17,532 nt of DNA from Bacteroidota bacterium (lineage in GTDB: Bacteria > Bacteroidota > Bacteroidia > Bacteroidales > Prolixibacteraceae). The stretch lies in the NCBI GenBank assembly GCA_023393265.1, contig JAEWME010000324.1, positions 1 through 17,532 of the forward strand, written 5' to 3'. Under the pieces are notes generated by a model. The model was not told the DNA's origin. It made no database searches and was given only the letters and a program-made list of their open reading frames with translations. How positions within the stretch are numbered: position 1 is the first letter of the stretch; every line of letters begins with the position of its first letter. Of this stretch, positions 1 to 8,862 are shown piece by piece. A program made the position numbers and the translations under genes.

Positions 1-1009
1 CTCCCTGATATGTACCGATCCAGATACAATTGTTCTCATCATGATAAAGACAATTAATCAGATTATTATTTATACCGTCAGGTAAATCCTTTTGGGCATA
101 AAGTGGCACATAAGAATGTGTCTTTGCATTGAAAACAAACAGACCATCCTCCGTGCCAATCCATAACCTTTCATTTTCATCAAAAGTGAGACAGTGAATT
201 TTTGTATTGGGCAAAAATGGTTTACCATTCCTATCATGAACAGGTTTAATTTCTAAACGAACCTTATCATTATTCCTTTCGATACCTCCAAAATAAAAAC
301 CATTTCGTGTTCCAATCCAAAGTGTTCCTTTCTTGTCTACGAGTAAGGATTCAATTTTATTTTCATCATTTAGTTCCGAACGCTCTGAAATTACTCCAAC
401 AATTAAATCTTGTCCTGCAACATCCGAATATACAATACCATTTCCCCAAGTTCCAACAAATAAGCCACCTGAATTATCTTCCACTATTACAGACGATTGC
501 AAATCGGCTGTTGATTGAAAAAACTTTTCAAACTTATTTAACTTTCTATTAAATAAATATATTCCATTCGTAGTACAGACCAATAATTTATTTTTTTTAG
601 TTACATATAAGCTCTTAACCAACGTATTTTCCAGTTCTGCATCAAAAACTTTTTTAAATTTCTCGCTGAGATAATCAAAACGACACACTCCGTTTATGGT
701 AGCTATCCATAAAATGCTATCCTTATCTTCAACTGCATTGACAATAGAACCACTTGTTATACTGGTAGAATCATTGGGACTATAGAAGTACTTGGTAAAC
801 GCTGACCCATTATATCGATTCAAAGCATTATTACACCCGATCCACAAATAACCCCGGGAGTCTTTACTTATGGATTGAATAATGTTACCCGACAAGCCAT
901 CTTCCGCCATAATATGTTTGAAAGAATATTTTTGAGCGAATAAGGATTTATTTGGATGTATAAAGAAAAACAGGAATAAAAAAAAAGACATTAAAATACG
1001 TGTCTTCAT
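1..1009 (-). CDS. Propeller-type sensor/regulator, N-terminal part (probable HTCS), cut by window edge
   Basis: The frame is open from the ATG at 1009 to the window edge and gives 336 residues of an N-terminal fragment. A hydrophobic signal peptide (about residues 4-25, ending SLFAQ) is followed by repeated regulator-propeller blades of the form LWIGTxxGLxxF. Blade motifs are visible near residues 56, 101, 143, 184, 231, 283 and 330, which is about one seven-bladed propeller. In Bacteroidota this architecture is the periplasmic sensor of hybrid two-component systems: two propellers, a Y_Y_Y domain, a membrane helix, then kinase, receiver and AraC domains. Those later parts lie outside the window, so the kinase identity is inferred. 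The gene is separated from the enzyme operon by a terminator and a 430-bp gap, so it probably has its own promoter. Its likely job is to sense an oligosaccharide released by the locus and switch the locus on. A propeller-bearing AraC- or LuxR-type regulator is the alternative. Confidence 0.85.
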   Translation of the reverse strand, partial: MKTRILMSFFLFLFFFIHPNKSLFAQKYSFKHIMAEDGLSGNIIQSISKDSRGYLWIGCNNALNRYNGSAFTKYFYSPNDSTSITSGSIVNAVEDKDSILWIATINGVCRFDYLSEKFKKVFDAELENTLVKSLYVTKKNKLLVCTTNGIYLFNRKLNKFEKFFQSTADLQSSVIVEDNSGGLFVGTWGNGIVYSDVAGQDLIVGVISERSELNDENKIESLLVDKKGTLWIGTRNGFYFGGIERNNDKVRLEIKPVHDRNGKPFLPNTKIHCLTFDENERLWIGTEDGLFVFNAKTHSYVPLYAQKDLPDGINNNLINCLYHDENNCIWIGTYQG

Positions 1010-1439
1010 TTGACCGGTTATTTTAGGTTATTTCTGCAATGTATATCCTGTAAAAATAGCTTTAAAAAGTAGAAATCTGCAAATTACCGGCGATATAAAA
1101 GCCAAATGATTCATGTTCGCCAAAGAAGCGGAGAGGAAATAAGAAATAGGACAAAAAACAAAATTTCTAAATTTATATCTACAGCAATAAATAACGCCAG
1201 GATGTATTGAATAAGTCTGTTTTTCGAATATTTACTTTCAACAAAAGTTACCCAAATAAATCAATAACAAACAAGATGTTAACACATAAAAACATAGCTT
1301 ACCAAGAGTAAGAAACCTGTATAATTTTACCATAATACAAAAAAAGCACTTAAGTATCAAAACTTAAGCGCTTTTAAAGAAATCTTCAGTAAATAACCTT
1401 AAACAGCGGAGGAAAAGAAACAACATTGAGACTACAGAC
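1010..1439. other. Intergenic gap between the enzyme operon and the sensor gene
   Basis: This 430-bp AT-rich stretch has no credible coding sequence on either strand. It holds the 3' untranslated tail of the upstream operon, the terminator at 1342-1375, and about 330 bp that must carry the leader and promoter of the sensor gene. I looked for the Bacteroidota promoter pattern (TTG, about 20 bases, TAnnTTTG) reading towards 1009 and found no convincing match, so no promoter is called. The sequence just before the sensor ATG has no strong Shine-Dalgarno, which is usual in this phylum. Confidence 0.7.
1342..1375 (-). terminator. Rho-independent terminator of the enzyme operon
   Basis: The arms AAAAGCACTTAAG (1342-1354) and CTTAAGCGCTTTT (1363-1375) pair with a single mismatch around an 8-base loop. 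Read on the minus strand the stem runs straight into seven T residues (complement of 1339-1345). It lies about 65 bases downstream of the stop codon of the last enzyme gene. The A-rich opposite side could also let it work on the plus strand, but no plus-strand gene reads towards it. Confidence 0.85.
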
Positions 1440-2975
1440 TCAATTCAAAATATCGGAATAAACAATTGCATCTATAAAATTTACTGAAGCATTAGCCTGG
1501 GAATTAAGCCACTTGAATGAAATATTGTGCTTCCCTTTTGGTAACTGATACTTCCAAAACAGATCGTTACGGCGGGCATTTGAGGTTGACGCAGGCAAGC
1601 TGGTTTTTTCCATCAAAACGCCGTCAACATACATTTCAACCTGGGCGACATAGTTGTTTTCGCTGGATTGAACATACCCCCTGAAAACAACACCAACTCC
1701 AGAGAAAGAAAAATCATCAATCTGGTTTACCTGTTTATTGATAACGATTTTTTCAACCGGGACATGTCCCTGAAAAGATTGCTCCAATCTTACCGGCTTC
1801 GGTTGCTGGCATTTCAGAATTACTTTGTCGCCGTCAATCTTTCCTTCGTTTTTTGCAATAACCTGAAGTGCATGTTTTAGTCCCAGTTCATAAACCTTAT
1901 TGAGTGACAGCGTTGTATAAGCAAAATTACGATCCTCAACTTCGTAAAGATTCTTTTTCCAGTATTCCGGAATATTGCTGTACCCCAACATTGTTCCCAG
2001 AATTCCTGCCGCAGTTGCAGGGTTACAATCAGCGTCCTGTCCACATCTGGCAGCTACATCAATAGTCCGGTGAAAATCGCCCTGGCCATATAACAAGCCA
2101 ATAGTCACGTAGGCGCTGTTAATTTTAGAATCGATGTCGAAAGCAGTAAATACACCATCAGGGCAGCCAATATCTTCTGTCCATTTCTTTTGGCACTCAA
2201 ACCATGTTTGTTTCCAGTCATTCGGATATTGTTTGTGCCACTTTATTACATCGTTGATACACTGATAAAAAACACTCTTTTCCGGAATCGTTTTCAAGGC
2301 TTCTGTAACGATAAAATCAACATCATTGGAAACAAAGGCCAACGAATACATTGCTGCAACGAAAACGCCACCATACCATCCATCGCCATAAGCAATCATG
2401 TGACCAATCTCATCGGTATAGTGAGCCGCGGTATTTGGCATTCCGGGCGACATTAACCCCGCATAATCAGCTTCAATCTGAAAGTCGATATCATCAGCAT
2501 GTGGATTATTGAGCCAGTTGCCTGAAGCCGGAGGCATAATTCCGTGCAGGATATTGTAACGGGCTGCCTGATTACCATGCCACAAAGGATATTCCGATTT
2601 AGCAAACGCCCTGGCAATGGAATCAATCGGAGCATCAATCCCCAACCGCTCAAAGGCGCTTACAAAAGTTAAATCCATATAAACGTCGTCATACAATCCC
2701 GGGAAAGTGTCGTAGTACTTTTTGATAGCACCATCAGGCCAGGTTATTGGCGTGTAATCCTGTATCATTGTTCCGTTGAACAAAAACTCAACGGGGCCAC
2801 CATATGTACAGCCAATTGTTTGTCCGGCCCAGCCCCCTTTTATTTTATCGGCTAAAACACTTTTATTTAAAGTAAATGATTGGGGAATTTTAGTTGATGA
2901 CCCGCCTTGCGCAAAACCTGAAAGCTTGACTGCTATCAATGCCGCAAATACAAAAATTGCTTTACTAAATTTCAT
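1440..2975 (-). CDS. Secreted ADP-ribosylglycohydrolase-fold protein with C-terminal beta domain
   Basis: This is a 511-residue protein with a Sec signal peptide (cleavage near FAQ, residue 22-23). The family (DraG/ARH) uses paired aspartates to hold metal ions and cleave N- or O-glycosidic bonds to ribose. Both signature sites are present in altered form: DDVYMD at 96-101 replaces the usual DDT motif, and GQDADCNPATAAGILG at 312-327 replaces GGDTDT, keeping D314 and D316. A C-terminal stretch (about 400-511) looks like a beta-sandwich accessory or binding domain, which simple DraG enzymes lack. The protein starts 3 bases after the phosphodiesterase stop, so it is the last gene of the cassette. 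Extracytoplasmic location and PUL context argue against ordinary protein de-ADP-ribosylation. A glycan or nucleoside-like glycoside is more likely, though the substrate is unknown. Confidence 0.85.
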   Translation of the reverse strand: MKFSKAIFVFAALIAVKLSGFAQGGSSTKIPQSFTLNKSVLADKIKGGWAGQTIGCTYGGPVEFLFNGTMIQDYTPITWPDGAIKKYYDTFPGLYDDVYMDLTFVSAFERLGIDAPIDSIARAFAKSEYPLWHGNQAARYNILHGIMPPASGNWLNNPHADDIDFQIEADYAGLMSPGMPNTAAHYTDEIGHMIAYGDGWYGGVFVAAMYSLAFVSNDVDFIVTEALKTIPEKSVFYQCINDVIKWHKQYPNDWKQTWFECQKKWTEDIGCPDGVFTAFDIDSKINSAYVTIGLLYGQGDFHRTIDVAARCGQDADCNPATAAGILGTMLGYSNIPEYWKKNLYEVEDRNFAYTTLSLNKVYELGLKHALQVIAKNEGKIDGDKVILKCQQPKPVRLEQSFQGHVPVEKIVINKQVNQIDDFSFSGVGVVFRGYVQSSENNYVAQVEMYVDGVLMEKTSLPASTSNARRNDLFWKYQLPKGKHNISFKWLNSQANASVNFIDAIVYSDILN

Positions 2976-2978
2976 TTT

Positions 2979-4040
2979 CTATTTTTTACTTGTTTCATTC
3001 AATATTTTAAGCAGTTGTTCCGGCTCGTTGGTCGTTATTTGGTCGACTCCTGCATTCAGAAAATAACGCAACTCGTCCTCTTTGTCCACAGTCCAGACAT
3101 TCACAGATAACTCAAGTTGATGTGCTTTTCCAGCTAATCCTTCGTCGTTGTGGAAAGAATGGAAAGGATAGTCGATACCGGATACCTTATCAGCGGCAAG
3201 CTCTTCGCAACTTTTGTCTCCGGATAAATAAGCAGTTTTTGCTACCGGATCGAGTTCCCTGATTCGTGCCAGAACCCCGTAATTAAAGCTGATATAGTCG
3301 ACCCAAGCCTGAACTTTAAGTTCATGAACCATTTGTACAACAGCGTCAGTTAACGCCAGAGATCTTTCCTGACTTATCTCAGAAGATTTAATTTCCAGAA
3401 CCAATTGCGTTTTATTCTGGGATTTGATGGCTTCCAAATATTGTCTGAGTGTCGGAACAAAGTCACCATTACCCAACGAAATCTTTTGTAAATCTTTGGC
3501 TGTGGTTTGTTCTATCATTTTGTCTCCAACGGACGCATTATGGCATACAATTGGGATATTATCAGCCGACATCCAAACATCAAATTCAGATGCTTCTGCG
3601 CCAATCTCAATTGCATATTTTAATGCGCTAAGCGAATTTTCATGTGCCGGGTGGTTCTTCCATGCCCCCCTGTGCGCAACAACCTTATTTTTAATGAATT
3701 CATCTTTTACAAGTTCAAATTCAACTGGTACATCCCCGAATTTCAAGGTAATCCCGTATCGAAAAACTTGATCAGTTGCTTTAACTTTAGCAGATTTTTT
3801 AAGTCGAAGGATTCCCTTTTTATCAACTGTAAATATGCCCGATGTATCTTTCAGCAATACCATTTCTGGCGGATTTTCGCCAAAAGAAGTAACGGCACTG
3901 CCAATAACGGCACCTTTCGAATCGAGCGGAATCCGATAATTACTCAAGCCATAAAGCGCGGCTTTTTCCTGAGCAGAGACACTACCCTGCCAACAAATGG
4001 CAAACAGTGCAAATAACAAATTCCAAAGTATGTTTTTCAT
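2979..4040 (-). CDS. Secreted glycerophosphodiester phosphodiesterase (GDPD)
   Basis: This 353-residue protein has a signal peptide ending VSA/Q near residue 23. Residues about 25-112 form a small beta-rich, cadherin-like N-terminal domain, and 117-350 form the GDPD TIM barrel. Catalytic and metal-binding residues are visible: the HR pair H123-R124 in AHRGAW, E134 in HEN, E152 and D154 in EFDV, H167 in CHN, and E216 in LEIK. The C-terminal VNVWTV and ITTNEP motifs are also typical. Family members hydrolyse glycerophosphodiesters to glycerol-3-phosphate and an alcohol. The gene sits 10 bases after a DUF4434-like lipoprotein gene and 3 bases before the ADP-ribosylglycohydrolase-like gene. In this setting it could act on a phosphodiester in a polysaccharide, teichoic acid or lipid headgroup. 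The substrate is inferred only. Confidence 0.9.
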   Translation of the reverse strand: MKNILWNLLFALFAICWQGSVSAQEKAALYGLSNYRIPLDSKGAVIGSAVTSFGENPPEMVLLKDTSGIFTVDKKGILRLKKSAKVKATDQVFRYGITLKFGDVPVEFELVKDEFIKNKVVAHRGAWKNHPAHENSLSALKYAIEIGAEASEFDVWMSADNIPIVCHNASVGDKMIEQTTAKDLQKISLGNGDFVPTLRQYLEAIKSQNKTQLVLEIKSSEISQERSLALTDAVVQMVHELKVQAWVDYISFNYGVLARIRELDPVAKTAYLSGDKSCEELAADKVSGIDYPFHSFHNDEGLAGKAHQLELSVNVWTVDKEDELRYFLNAGVDQITTNEPEQLLKILNETSKK

Positions 4041-4050
4041 TGATCGGAGA

Positions 4051-5355
4051 TTATTTTAATGTGACACTAATTTTATCAGAAGATGTACCATCAAAAGAAT
4101 ATGAACAAATCTCGTAAACATGGTTTGAGCCGGAAGCAGAATTTTTATCTACGAAATTATTAATGTATTGCGCCTCCTTTTTGTATTGAAGGTTGGCAAT
4201 TAATTGATTGTCTTTGTAAATATAATAGCCGGCAACAGATTCTTTGTTCTCAGGTTCTTTCCAGTTTAAATTGGCAAATCCTTCAAAATCGGCATAAATT
4301 GACAGATCAGAAATTGGAGAAGGTGGTATTTGGGGAGTTAAAACTCCTGTTTTTACGTATTTCAGATAAGTTTCGTGGAATCCCTTTTTCGTTTGCAGCG
4401 GACTGTAATAGTGGCTGTAAGCAAATGTTATTATTTTGCTCACATAAGGTTTAACAATCTCCATCTGACGGATAAACCGATCGATGGGTGCTGAGGTCCA
4501 GAAACGCTGATCAAAAGTTTCGGCATCTGACCAAAACAACAAGCCAGGCTTGGTTTTGACGGCATCATGCATGTCTCTAAACCATTCGTCTACCATGTTA
4601 AGTTCCAGTCCTCCTGCACCAACGCAGTCCTGTGGGGCAAATATGTCGCCTTTTCTGAAGTGAGTTTTCGAAAATACATTTTGCCACATTGCCTTATTAC
4701 TTTTTGAATCTCCAACCCTGTAATTTACAAAAGGACACAACATAAATGGCATATCCGGTGTAATCTCGTTGAGATGATCGATGTTGATATTTAGCGCCTG
4801 AGCCAGTATTTCCTGTCTTTCGGGTGTCGTGCAGTTCAGATTATCAACTTCCCAAACCCAATACCAGCCATACAGCGTTTCTTTGTAACGATCCTTATAA
4901 CGGCTAACCAGATCATCTGCCACCGCATTTCCCAGTTTCATCTGATCAAACAACCAGTCGGCAGTGAAGTTTGCAGTCCACCATTTTTCGTTAAAATTCA
5001 GGCCTATAAAAACCTTAAATCCAGCCTTTTTAGCATTTCTCAGGCAATTCTCAATCAGGTCATTGGGATATTTAATCGTAGTTCCTGGCAAGGTTCCGTT
5101 GTAAATAATCTGGTTAACACCTTTTTCGTCTGTATGTAAAGCCGGTGCAAGAACTAAATAATTCATACCGGCCTCTTTCAGATAACCAAGTTCTTTCTGC
5201 CATTGTTCGTCATCCCATTTAGACACCAGATAATCCTGAATAAAGGTACCCTCAGCCAAAGGATAAGATTTTACTTCTGTGCTTTCAGTACCAGCATTAC
5301 TGCATGCAGGTAAAAGAAGCGAAAACCCGAAAATCAGGGAGAGTATTGTTTTCAT
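4051..5355 (-). CDS. DUF4434-like TIM-barrel lipoprotein with C-terminal FnIII domain
   Basis: This is a 434-residue lipoprotein whose lipobox LPAC places the lipidated cysteine at residue 18. Residues about 35-335 form a TIM-barrel-like domain of the DUF4434 type (glycoside-hydrolase-like, no activity I can name). Two carboxylates sit where clan GH-A enzymes keep theirs: E169 in GWYWVWE after the likely fourth strand, and E279 in LLFWSDAE after the likely seventh. Residues 345-434 look like a fibronectin type III module with the pattern NWKEPE...VAGYYIYKD. The gene is the third DUF4434-like member of the locus and is clearly more divergent than the Tat-signal pair. It lies 11 bases downstream of the metallophosphoesterase stop and 10 bases before the GDPD gene. 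It is probably membrane-anchored; whether it faces outward or the periplasm is not visible. Confidence 0.75.
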   Translation of the reverse strand: MKTILSLIFGFSLLLPACSNAGTESTEVKSYPLAEGTFIQDYLVSKWDDEQWQKELGYLKEAGMNYLVLAPALHTDEKGVNQIIYNGTLPGTTIKYPNDLIENCLRNAKKAGFKVFIGLNFNEKWWTANFTADWLFDQMKLGNAVADDLVSRYKDRYKETLYGWYWVWEVDNLNCTTPERQEILAQALNINIDHLNEITPDMPFMLCPFVNYRVGDSKSNKAMWQNVFSKTHFRKGDIFAPQDCVGAGGLELNMVDEWFRDMHDAVKTKPGLLFWSDAETFDQRFWTSAPIDRFIRQMEIVKPYVSKIITFAYSHYYSPLQTKKGFHETYLKYVKTGVLTPQIPPSPISDLSIYADFEGFANLNWKEPENKESVAGYYIYKDNQLIANLQYKKEAQYINNFVDKNSASGSNHVYEICSYSFDGTSSDKISVTLK

Positions 5356-5366
5356 GTGAATTAGCG

Positions 5367-6341
5367 CTATTTACGGGAGAAAGAGTAATTAAGCGAAGTA
5401 CCTACCATGCTACGGATATAAGTATCAAATTTCTTCTCTTTTTCGTGCAGGGTAATCACCCGTGCCCCGCGTGGCAAAATTTCCTCATAGGCTGAGGCAT
5501 ATCCGGTTTTACGGCCATATCCGAGGCAAATATTAGACAGTGGTCCGACATAGTCGTCATTGTGATCATGCCCAACAAAAGCACCCAGGACATCACCCAT
5601 TTCAACAAACGAAGCGAAAAGTCCGCTGTTTATTCGTGGCGAACAAACCACCTCAGATGTTGAACCGATCACATCCTTTTGTGTCCTGACCGTCTCGAAT
5701 TCGGGCAGCGGAATATGGAAAAAAGCCATAGCATTAACAGTTTTCCCCTGTTGTTTTTGGTAGGTTGCACTTTGTTTCCTGTACCATTGTATCTGGTCAT
5801 TTTTTATCCAGTCGTAATATCCTTTTGTCGAGTCGTTGGTATACGCGTGCGAATCGAACAAATAAATCGTCCAGGGCATTGATTTTCCATCCGACGATAG
5901 AATCGGAAGAGAACAGTTGCCAGTGCCGGAAAGGCCTTCTTCGGCATTTGACGTCAGATTATACTGATTCTCCTGAAGGAATTTAAGCACTTCAGGCTTA
6001 GGCATGTCTGACTCAATGTCGTGATTACCAAAAGTGACAGCAAAAGGTACCTGAGCTTCAGTCATTGGCTGAACGACTTCTTTCCAAACCTGAGCTGCGC
6101 CGCCAGAAACCACAATATCACCTGTGATTACCACTAAATCAGGCTTTTCAGTTTTGATAACATACCGCATCAAGGCATAGGTACTGTCATTTTTTTGCTT
6201 AAAAGTTCCGCCGTTAATCAGATGTAAATCTGTAAACTGAACTATTTTGAACTCCTGATTTCTGAATTGCAAAACCGGTTTTTTCGGGAAAGCACTGATA
6301 ACAAAAAAAGTAAACAGCAGTGCAAAAGCAATTTTTTTCAT
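5367..6341 (-). CDS. Secreted calcineurin-like metallophosphoesterase
   Basis: This 324-residue protein begins with a Sec signal peptide (about residues 1-18). The five metallophosphoesterase motifs appear in order: DLH (D38, H40), GD (D75), GNHD (N107, H108), a lone H209 in FFHIP, and GHDH (H258, H260). Together they form the two-metal site that hydrolyses phosphomonoesters or diesters. The arrangement resembles secreted DCR2/purple-acid-phosphatase-like members found in PULs rather than cytosolic nucleases. It is cotranscribed with the esterase gene upstream (27-base gap) and the DUF4434-like lipoprotein gene downstream (11-base gap). With the nearby GDPD it could complete a two-step removal of phosphodiester then phosphomonoester groups. 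That pathway is inference; the fold and metal ligands are seen directly. Confidence 0.9.
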   Translation of the reverse strand: MKKIAFALLFTFFVISAFPKKPVLQFRNQEFKIVQFTDLHLINGGTFKQKNDSTYALMRYVIKTEKPDLVVITGDIVVSGGAAQVWKEVVQPMTEAQVPFAVTFGNHDIESDMPKPEVLKFLQENQYNLTSNAEEGLSGTGNCSLPILSSDGKSMPWTIYLFDSHAYTNDSTKGYYDWIKNDQIQWYRKQSATYQKQQGKTVNAMAFFHIPLPEFETVRTQKDVIGSTSEVVCSPRINSGLFASFVEMGDVLGAFVGHDHNDDYVGPLSNICLGYGRKTGYASAYEEILPRGARVITLHEKEKKFDTYIRSMVGTSLNYSFSRK

Positions 6342-6368
6342 CGCATGTAATATTTTAAAGTTTATATT

Positions 6369-7763
6369 TCACCAGTTATCTGTTCTGAAAGGCAGAAGAG
6401 GCAGGCCATTTGTATCGAAAATATCAGGAATGGCATCATTCGTAAAACAGTAGCGAACGGCTACCGGATGCTCAACTTCAGGAGCACAAACCCTGATAGT
6501 TCCGTCATCAGCAATACGCGCTTTTCCACTATAGAAATGTCGGTCGCGACCAGCAATCTGAAAATTTCGTGCATCCTCTTCCCTGCAATTGAGCGTGCCC
6601 AGCGACTTAACCGAGATTATTACCTCTCCTGATTTTATCGTCATCCTTTCAAAAGACGGGGAATATGGTCGTAAATCAGGTTGTCCGTATTGGCTCGCAA
6701 GTGCAAGATTGGCAAGACGTTCTCCCACCATCCGTTTTTTGCCCGGATGGATATTTGAAACATCATCAACCAGATCTGCCACCGAAACCATTCCAGTTTT
6801 GGGGAGTTTCAATGCCATTTCCTGTTGCTCTCTCAGATAAGCCGCATTTATTCCCTGGTAATATGAACAAGGAGCAATCTGAACGAATTCAATTGGAAAA
6901 TCATTGGCAAATGCTTTTCTCCAGGATCTGATCATTGCCATGAATAGCTCACCGTAATCCGAATGTTCGGTTGCAACATTTGCTTCGCCCTGATACCAGA
7001 TAACACCAGAAATCCGGTAAGCTGTTACCGGATAAATCATGGCATTATAGAGTAAGCTTGCACCCTTGGGCGCCCATCCGTAGGCCTCAATATTTTCGGT
7101 GAATTTCCGTAATTTTGGATTCTCCTGAAAGATTTCGGTGGGCATCCATGTCTGAATGCAGGTTCCGCCCCAGTACGCTCCAATCAGTCCAACAGGAACA
7201 TTCATGCGCTCATTTAACCTGCGTCCGAAAAAATAGCCAACAGAACTGAATGAGGCAGCCGAATTTTCGTCACAGATAACCCATTCACCGTCGCAGTTCG
7301 TTTGAGGAAACTTGTCATAAGTTTGTTTCACCTGGAAAAAACGTATTTCGTTATTCAGGCAATTCAACTGAAAGTCGCCTGCATCTGTAATTCCCCATTT
7401 CATATTAAACTCCATGTTCGACTGGCCCGAACACAACCAAACCTCTCCCATTACAATATCGTGCAATGTAATTTTCTGCTCTCCGCAATTAAATTCAATG
7501 GCGTACGACTTACCAGCTTTAGGAGTTTTAATCGAGGCTTGCCATTCGCAGTCAGCGCCTATTTGCGCAAAAACAGTATCGTGAGGGGCCCAACTACAAA
7601 CAATGTTAACAGTCATCGAGCCAGGTCCCCAGCCCCACACCTTTACACTGGCGTTTTGCTGCATAACCGCATGGTCACTCAGGATAGAAGGTAGCCTGAG
7701 CGGCAATTGTCCGCTTGCATAAAAGGCAATAGAAAGAAGGCAGATGACGATTCTAATCCTCAT
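6369..7763 (-). CDS. Sialate O-acetylesterase-like esterase (SGNH-type, SASA family)
   Basis: This is a 464-residue secreted esterase with a signal peptide ending ASG/Q near residue 18. An N-terminal beta domain (about 20-105, LPSILSDHAVMQQ...VWGWG) precedes the catalytic domain. The nucleophile block is CSGQSNM, with Ser115. The WYQGE block is at 256-260, and the catalytic histidine is H339 in NIHPGKKR. Family members remove O-acetyl groups from sialic acid or, in many PULs, from plant and algal polysaccharides. No sialidase or sialic acid catabolism is seen here, so a general glycan deacetylase is more likely. The ATG follows the previous stop with no spacer (TAAATG), so translation is probably coupled to the DUF4434-like gene before it. 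The alternative reading is a carbohydrate esterase with another acyl specificity. Confidence 0.9.
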   Translation of the reverse strand: MRIRIVICLLSIAFYASGQLPLRLPSILSDHAVMQQNASVKVWGWGPGSMTVNIVCSWAPHDTVFAQIGADCEWQASIKTPKAGKSYAIEFNCGEQKITLHDIVMGEVWLCSGQSNMEFNMKWGITDAGDFQLNCLNNEIRFFQVKQTYDKFPQTNCDGEWVICDENSAASFSSVGYFFGRRLNERMNVPVGLIGAYWGGTCIQTWMPTEIFQENPKLRKFTENIEAYGWAPKGASLLYNAMIYPVTAYRISGVIWYQGEANVATEHSDYGELFMAMIRSWRKAFANDFPIEFVQIAPCSYYQGINAAYLREQQEMALKLPKTGMVSVADLVDDVSNIHPGKKRMVGERLANLALASQYGQPDLRPYSPSFERMTIKSGEVIISVKSLGTLNCREEDARNFQIAGRDRHFYSGKARIADDGTIRVCAPEVEHPVAVRYCFTNDAIPDIFDTNGLPLLPFRTDNW

Positions 7764-8840
7764 TTATTTCTTGTAATTGTTATCGAGCCATTTTTTATAC
7801 TGATTGTAAAGTCTCACCGATTCCTGATTTCGGTGACCAGCGTAGGCGGTGGTTCCGGGTTTATTAAAGCACCCGATGTATTGATAAATCAAAATTTTAT
7901 CTACGAACGGAGATACATCTTCCATTTGTTTGAGAATTCTCTTTTCAAAATCGGCAGGTAAAAGGTTTCCGCCTGTACCACCTTCAAAATAAAACACTTC
8001 CATATCAGCCCATATTCGTGACCGGGAAGCTTTTTGGTGCGCGCGACTTAAATTTTCAAAATATCTGGCAGGTTCTCCCAGTTTGGTCGAGTTGACACCG
8101 ACACCATCCTGATAAGCAATAATTTCGATATTCATACGCTCCAACTGATCAACAAATTTGTCGTCGCTCTTTTCTGCCTTAATGTTATAAGGTGCTATCA
8201 GGTTAACGCTGGCAGGCATCAGCTTTTTAGCAGTATGGGCACAATCGTTTACATACTTGATAAAATCTTCGTCAAAGTAGGGCATCAAATATGATTCATT
8301 GGGGAAATACCATCCGTAAAATGAAGCATGATTTCCATACTTCTCAGCCATTTCCTCCATGGTTTTCTCCCGAAATTTCCTCACTCCCGGATCTGTGATC
8401 AAAAAATGACCTTCATGGGCCGGTCCCCAAAAACCATTACTGACAAAGAACTTAATGCCGCACTCGTCAGCCGCACTTAAAACAGCCTCAAGCGGATCAT
8501 CGCAGGCCAACTCATATTTTTCAGCAAGGTAACTTGGATAAAACGATTTCTTATCGAGCGCAACATCCTGTATGACCAGGTATTTAAATCCGAGGTCGCT
8601 GATTTCTTTCACTTTTGTTTTCCATTGTTCTGCGGAAAATTTTGCCAGATCCGGATTCCAGTATTCACCCTCATCGGGGTTGCCGGGAGCAGGCGGACAG
8701 TGCTGAAATTCGAACCATGACCCAGAAATGGGTTTTATCTGATTATCAGTCACTAAACTTGTCTGCGCATTTATATTTCCGGATAACATCATCCCGGCTG
8801 AACCAGCGCCTGCTACTTTAAAAAAGTTTCTTCGCTCCAT
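7764..8840 (-). CDS. Tat-exported DUF4434-like putative glycoside hydrolase, copy B
   Basis: This 358-residue protein starts MERRNFFKVAGAGSAGMML, a twin-arginine signal with the RRxFFK core. The rest is a single TIM-barrel-like domain of the DUF4434 kind with no accessory module. Likely catalytic carboxylates are E182 in YGWYFPNES and E281 in IWADMEVFYFE, which match the acid/base and nucleophile positions of clan GH-A retaining enzymes. This assignment is inferred from motif position. It is colinear with the protein encoded at 11974-13032 over its whole length, so the two are paralogues from a duplication. The gene lies 22 bases after the GH27 stop and abuts the esterase start. Tat export suggests folding before transport, perhaps with a bound metal or cofactor, though the Bacteroidota use such signals loosely. 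Activity is unknown. Confidence 0.8.
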   Translation of the reverse strand: MERRNFFKVAGAGSAGMMLSGNINAQTSLVTDNQIKPISGSWFEFQHCPPAPGNPDEGEYWNPDLAKFSAEQWKTKVKEISDLGFKYLVIQDVALDKKSFYPSYLAEKYELACDDPLEAVLSAADECGIKFFVSNGFWGPAHEGHFLITDPGVRKFREKTMEEMAEKYGNHASFYGWYFPNESYLMPYFDEDFIKYVNDCAHTAKKLMPASVNLIAPYNIKAEKSDDKFVDQLERMNIEIIAYQDGVGVNSTKLGEPARYFENLSRAHQKASRSRIWADMEVFYFEGGTGGNLLPADFEKRILKQMEDVSPFVDKILIYQYIGCFNKPGTTAYAGHRNQESVRLYNQYKKWLDNNYKK

Positions 8841-8862
8841 TTTTATTTTGTTTTTTGTTCAA

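Noticed and set aside
307..552. Short plus-strand open frames at the left edge
   Set aside because: They are antisense to the regulator propeller repeats at 1-1009, which run uninterrupted on the minus strand. Their translations have no recognisable features.
1141..1330. Possible small RNA or small gene in the 1010-1439 gap
   Set aside because: The stretch is AT-rich with no sustained open frame with a plausible start, no strong stem other than the terminator at 1342-1375, and no promoter match.
6369..7763. Sialic acid utilisation locus suggested by the sialate O-acetylesterase family name
   Set aside because: No sialidase, N-acetylneuraminate lyase or epimerase is present. This family commonly deacetylates other glycans in PULs.
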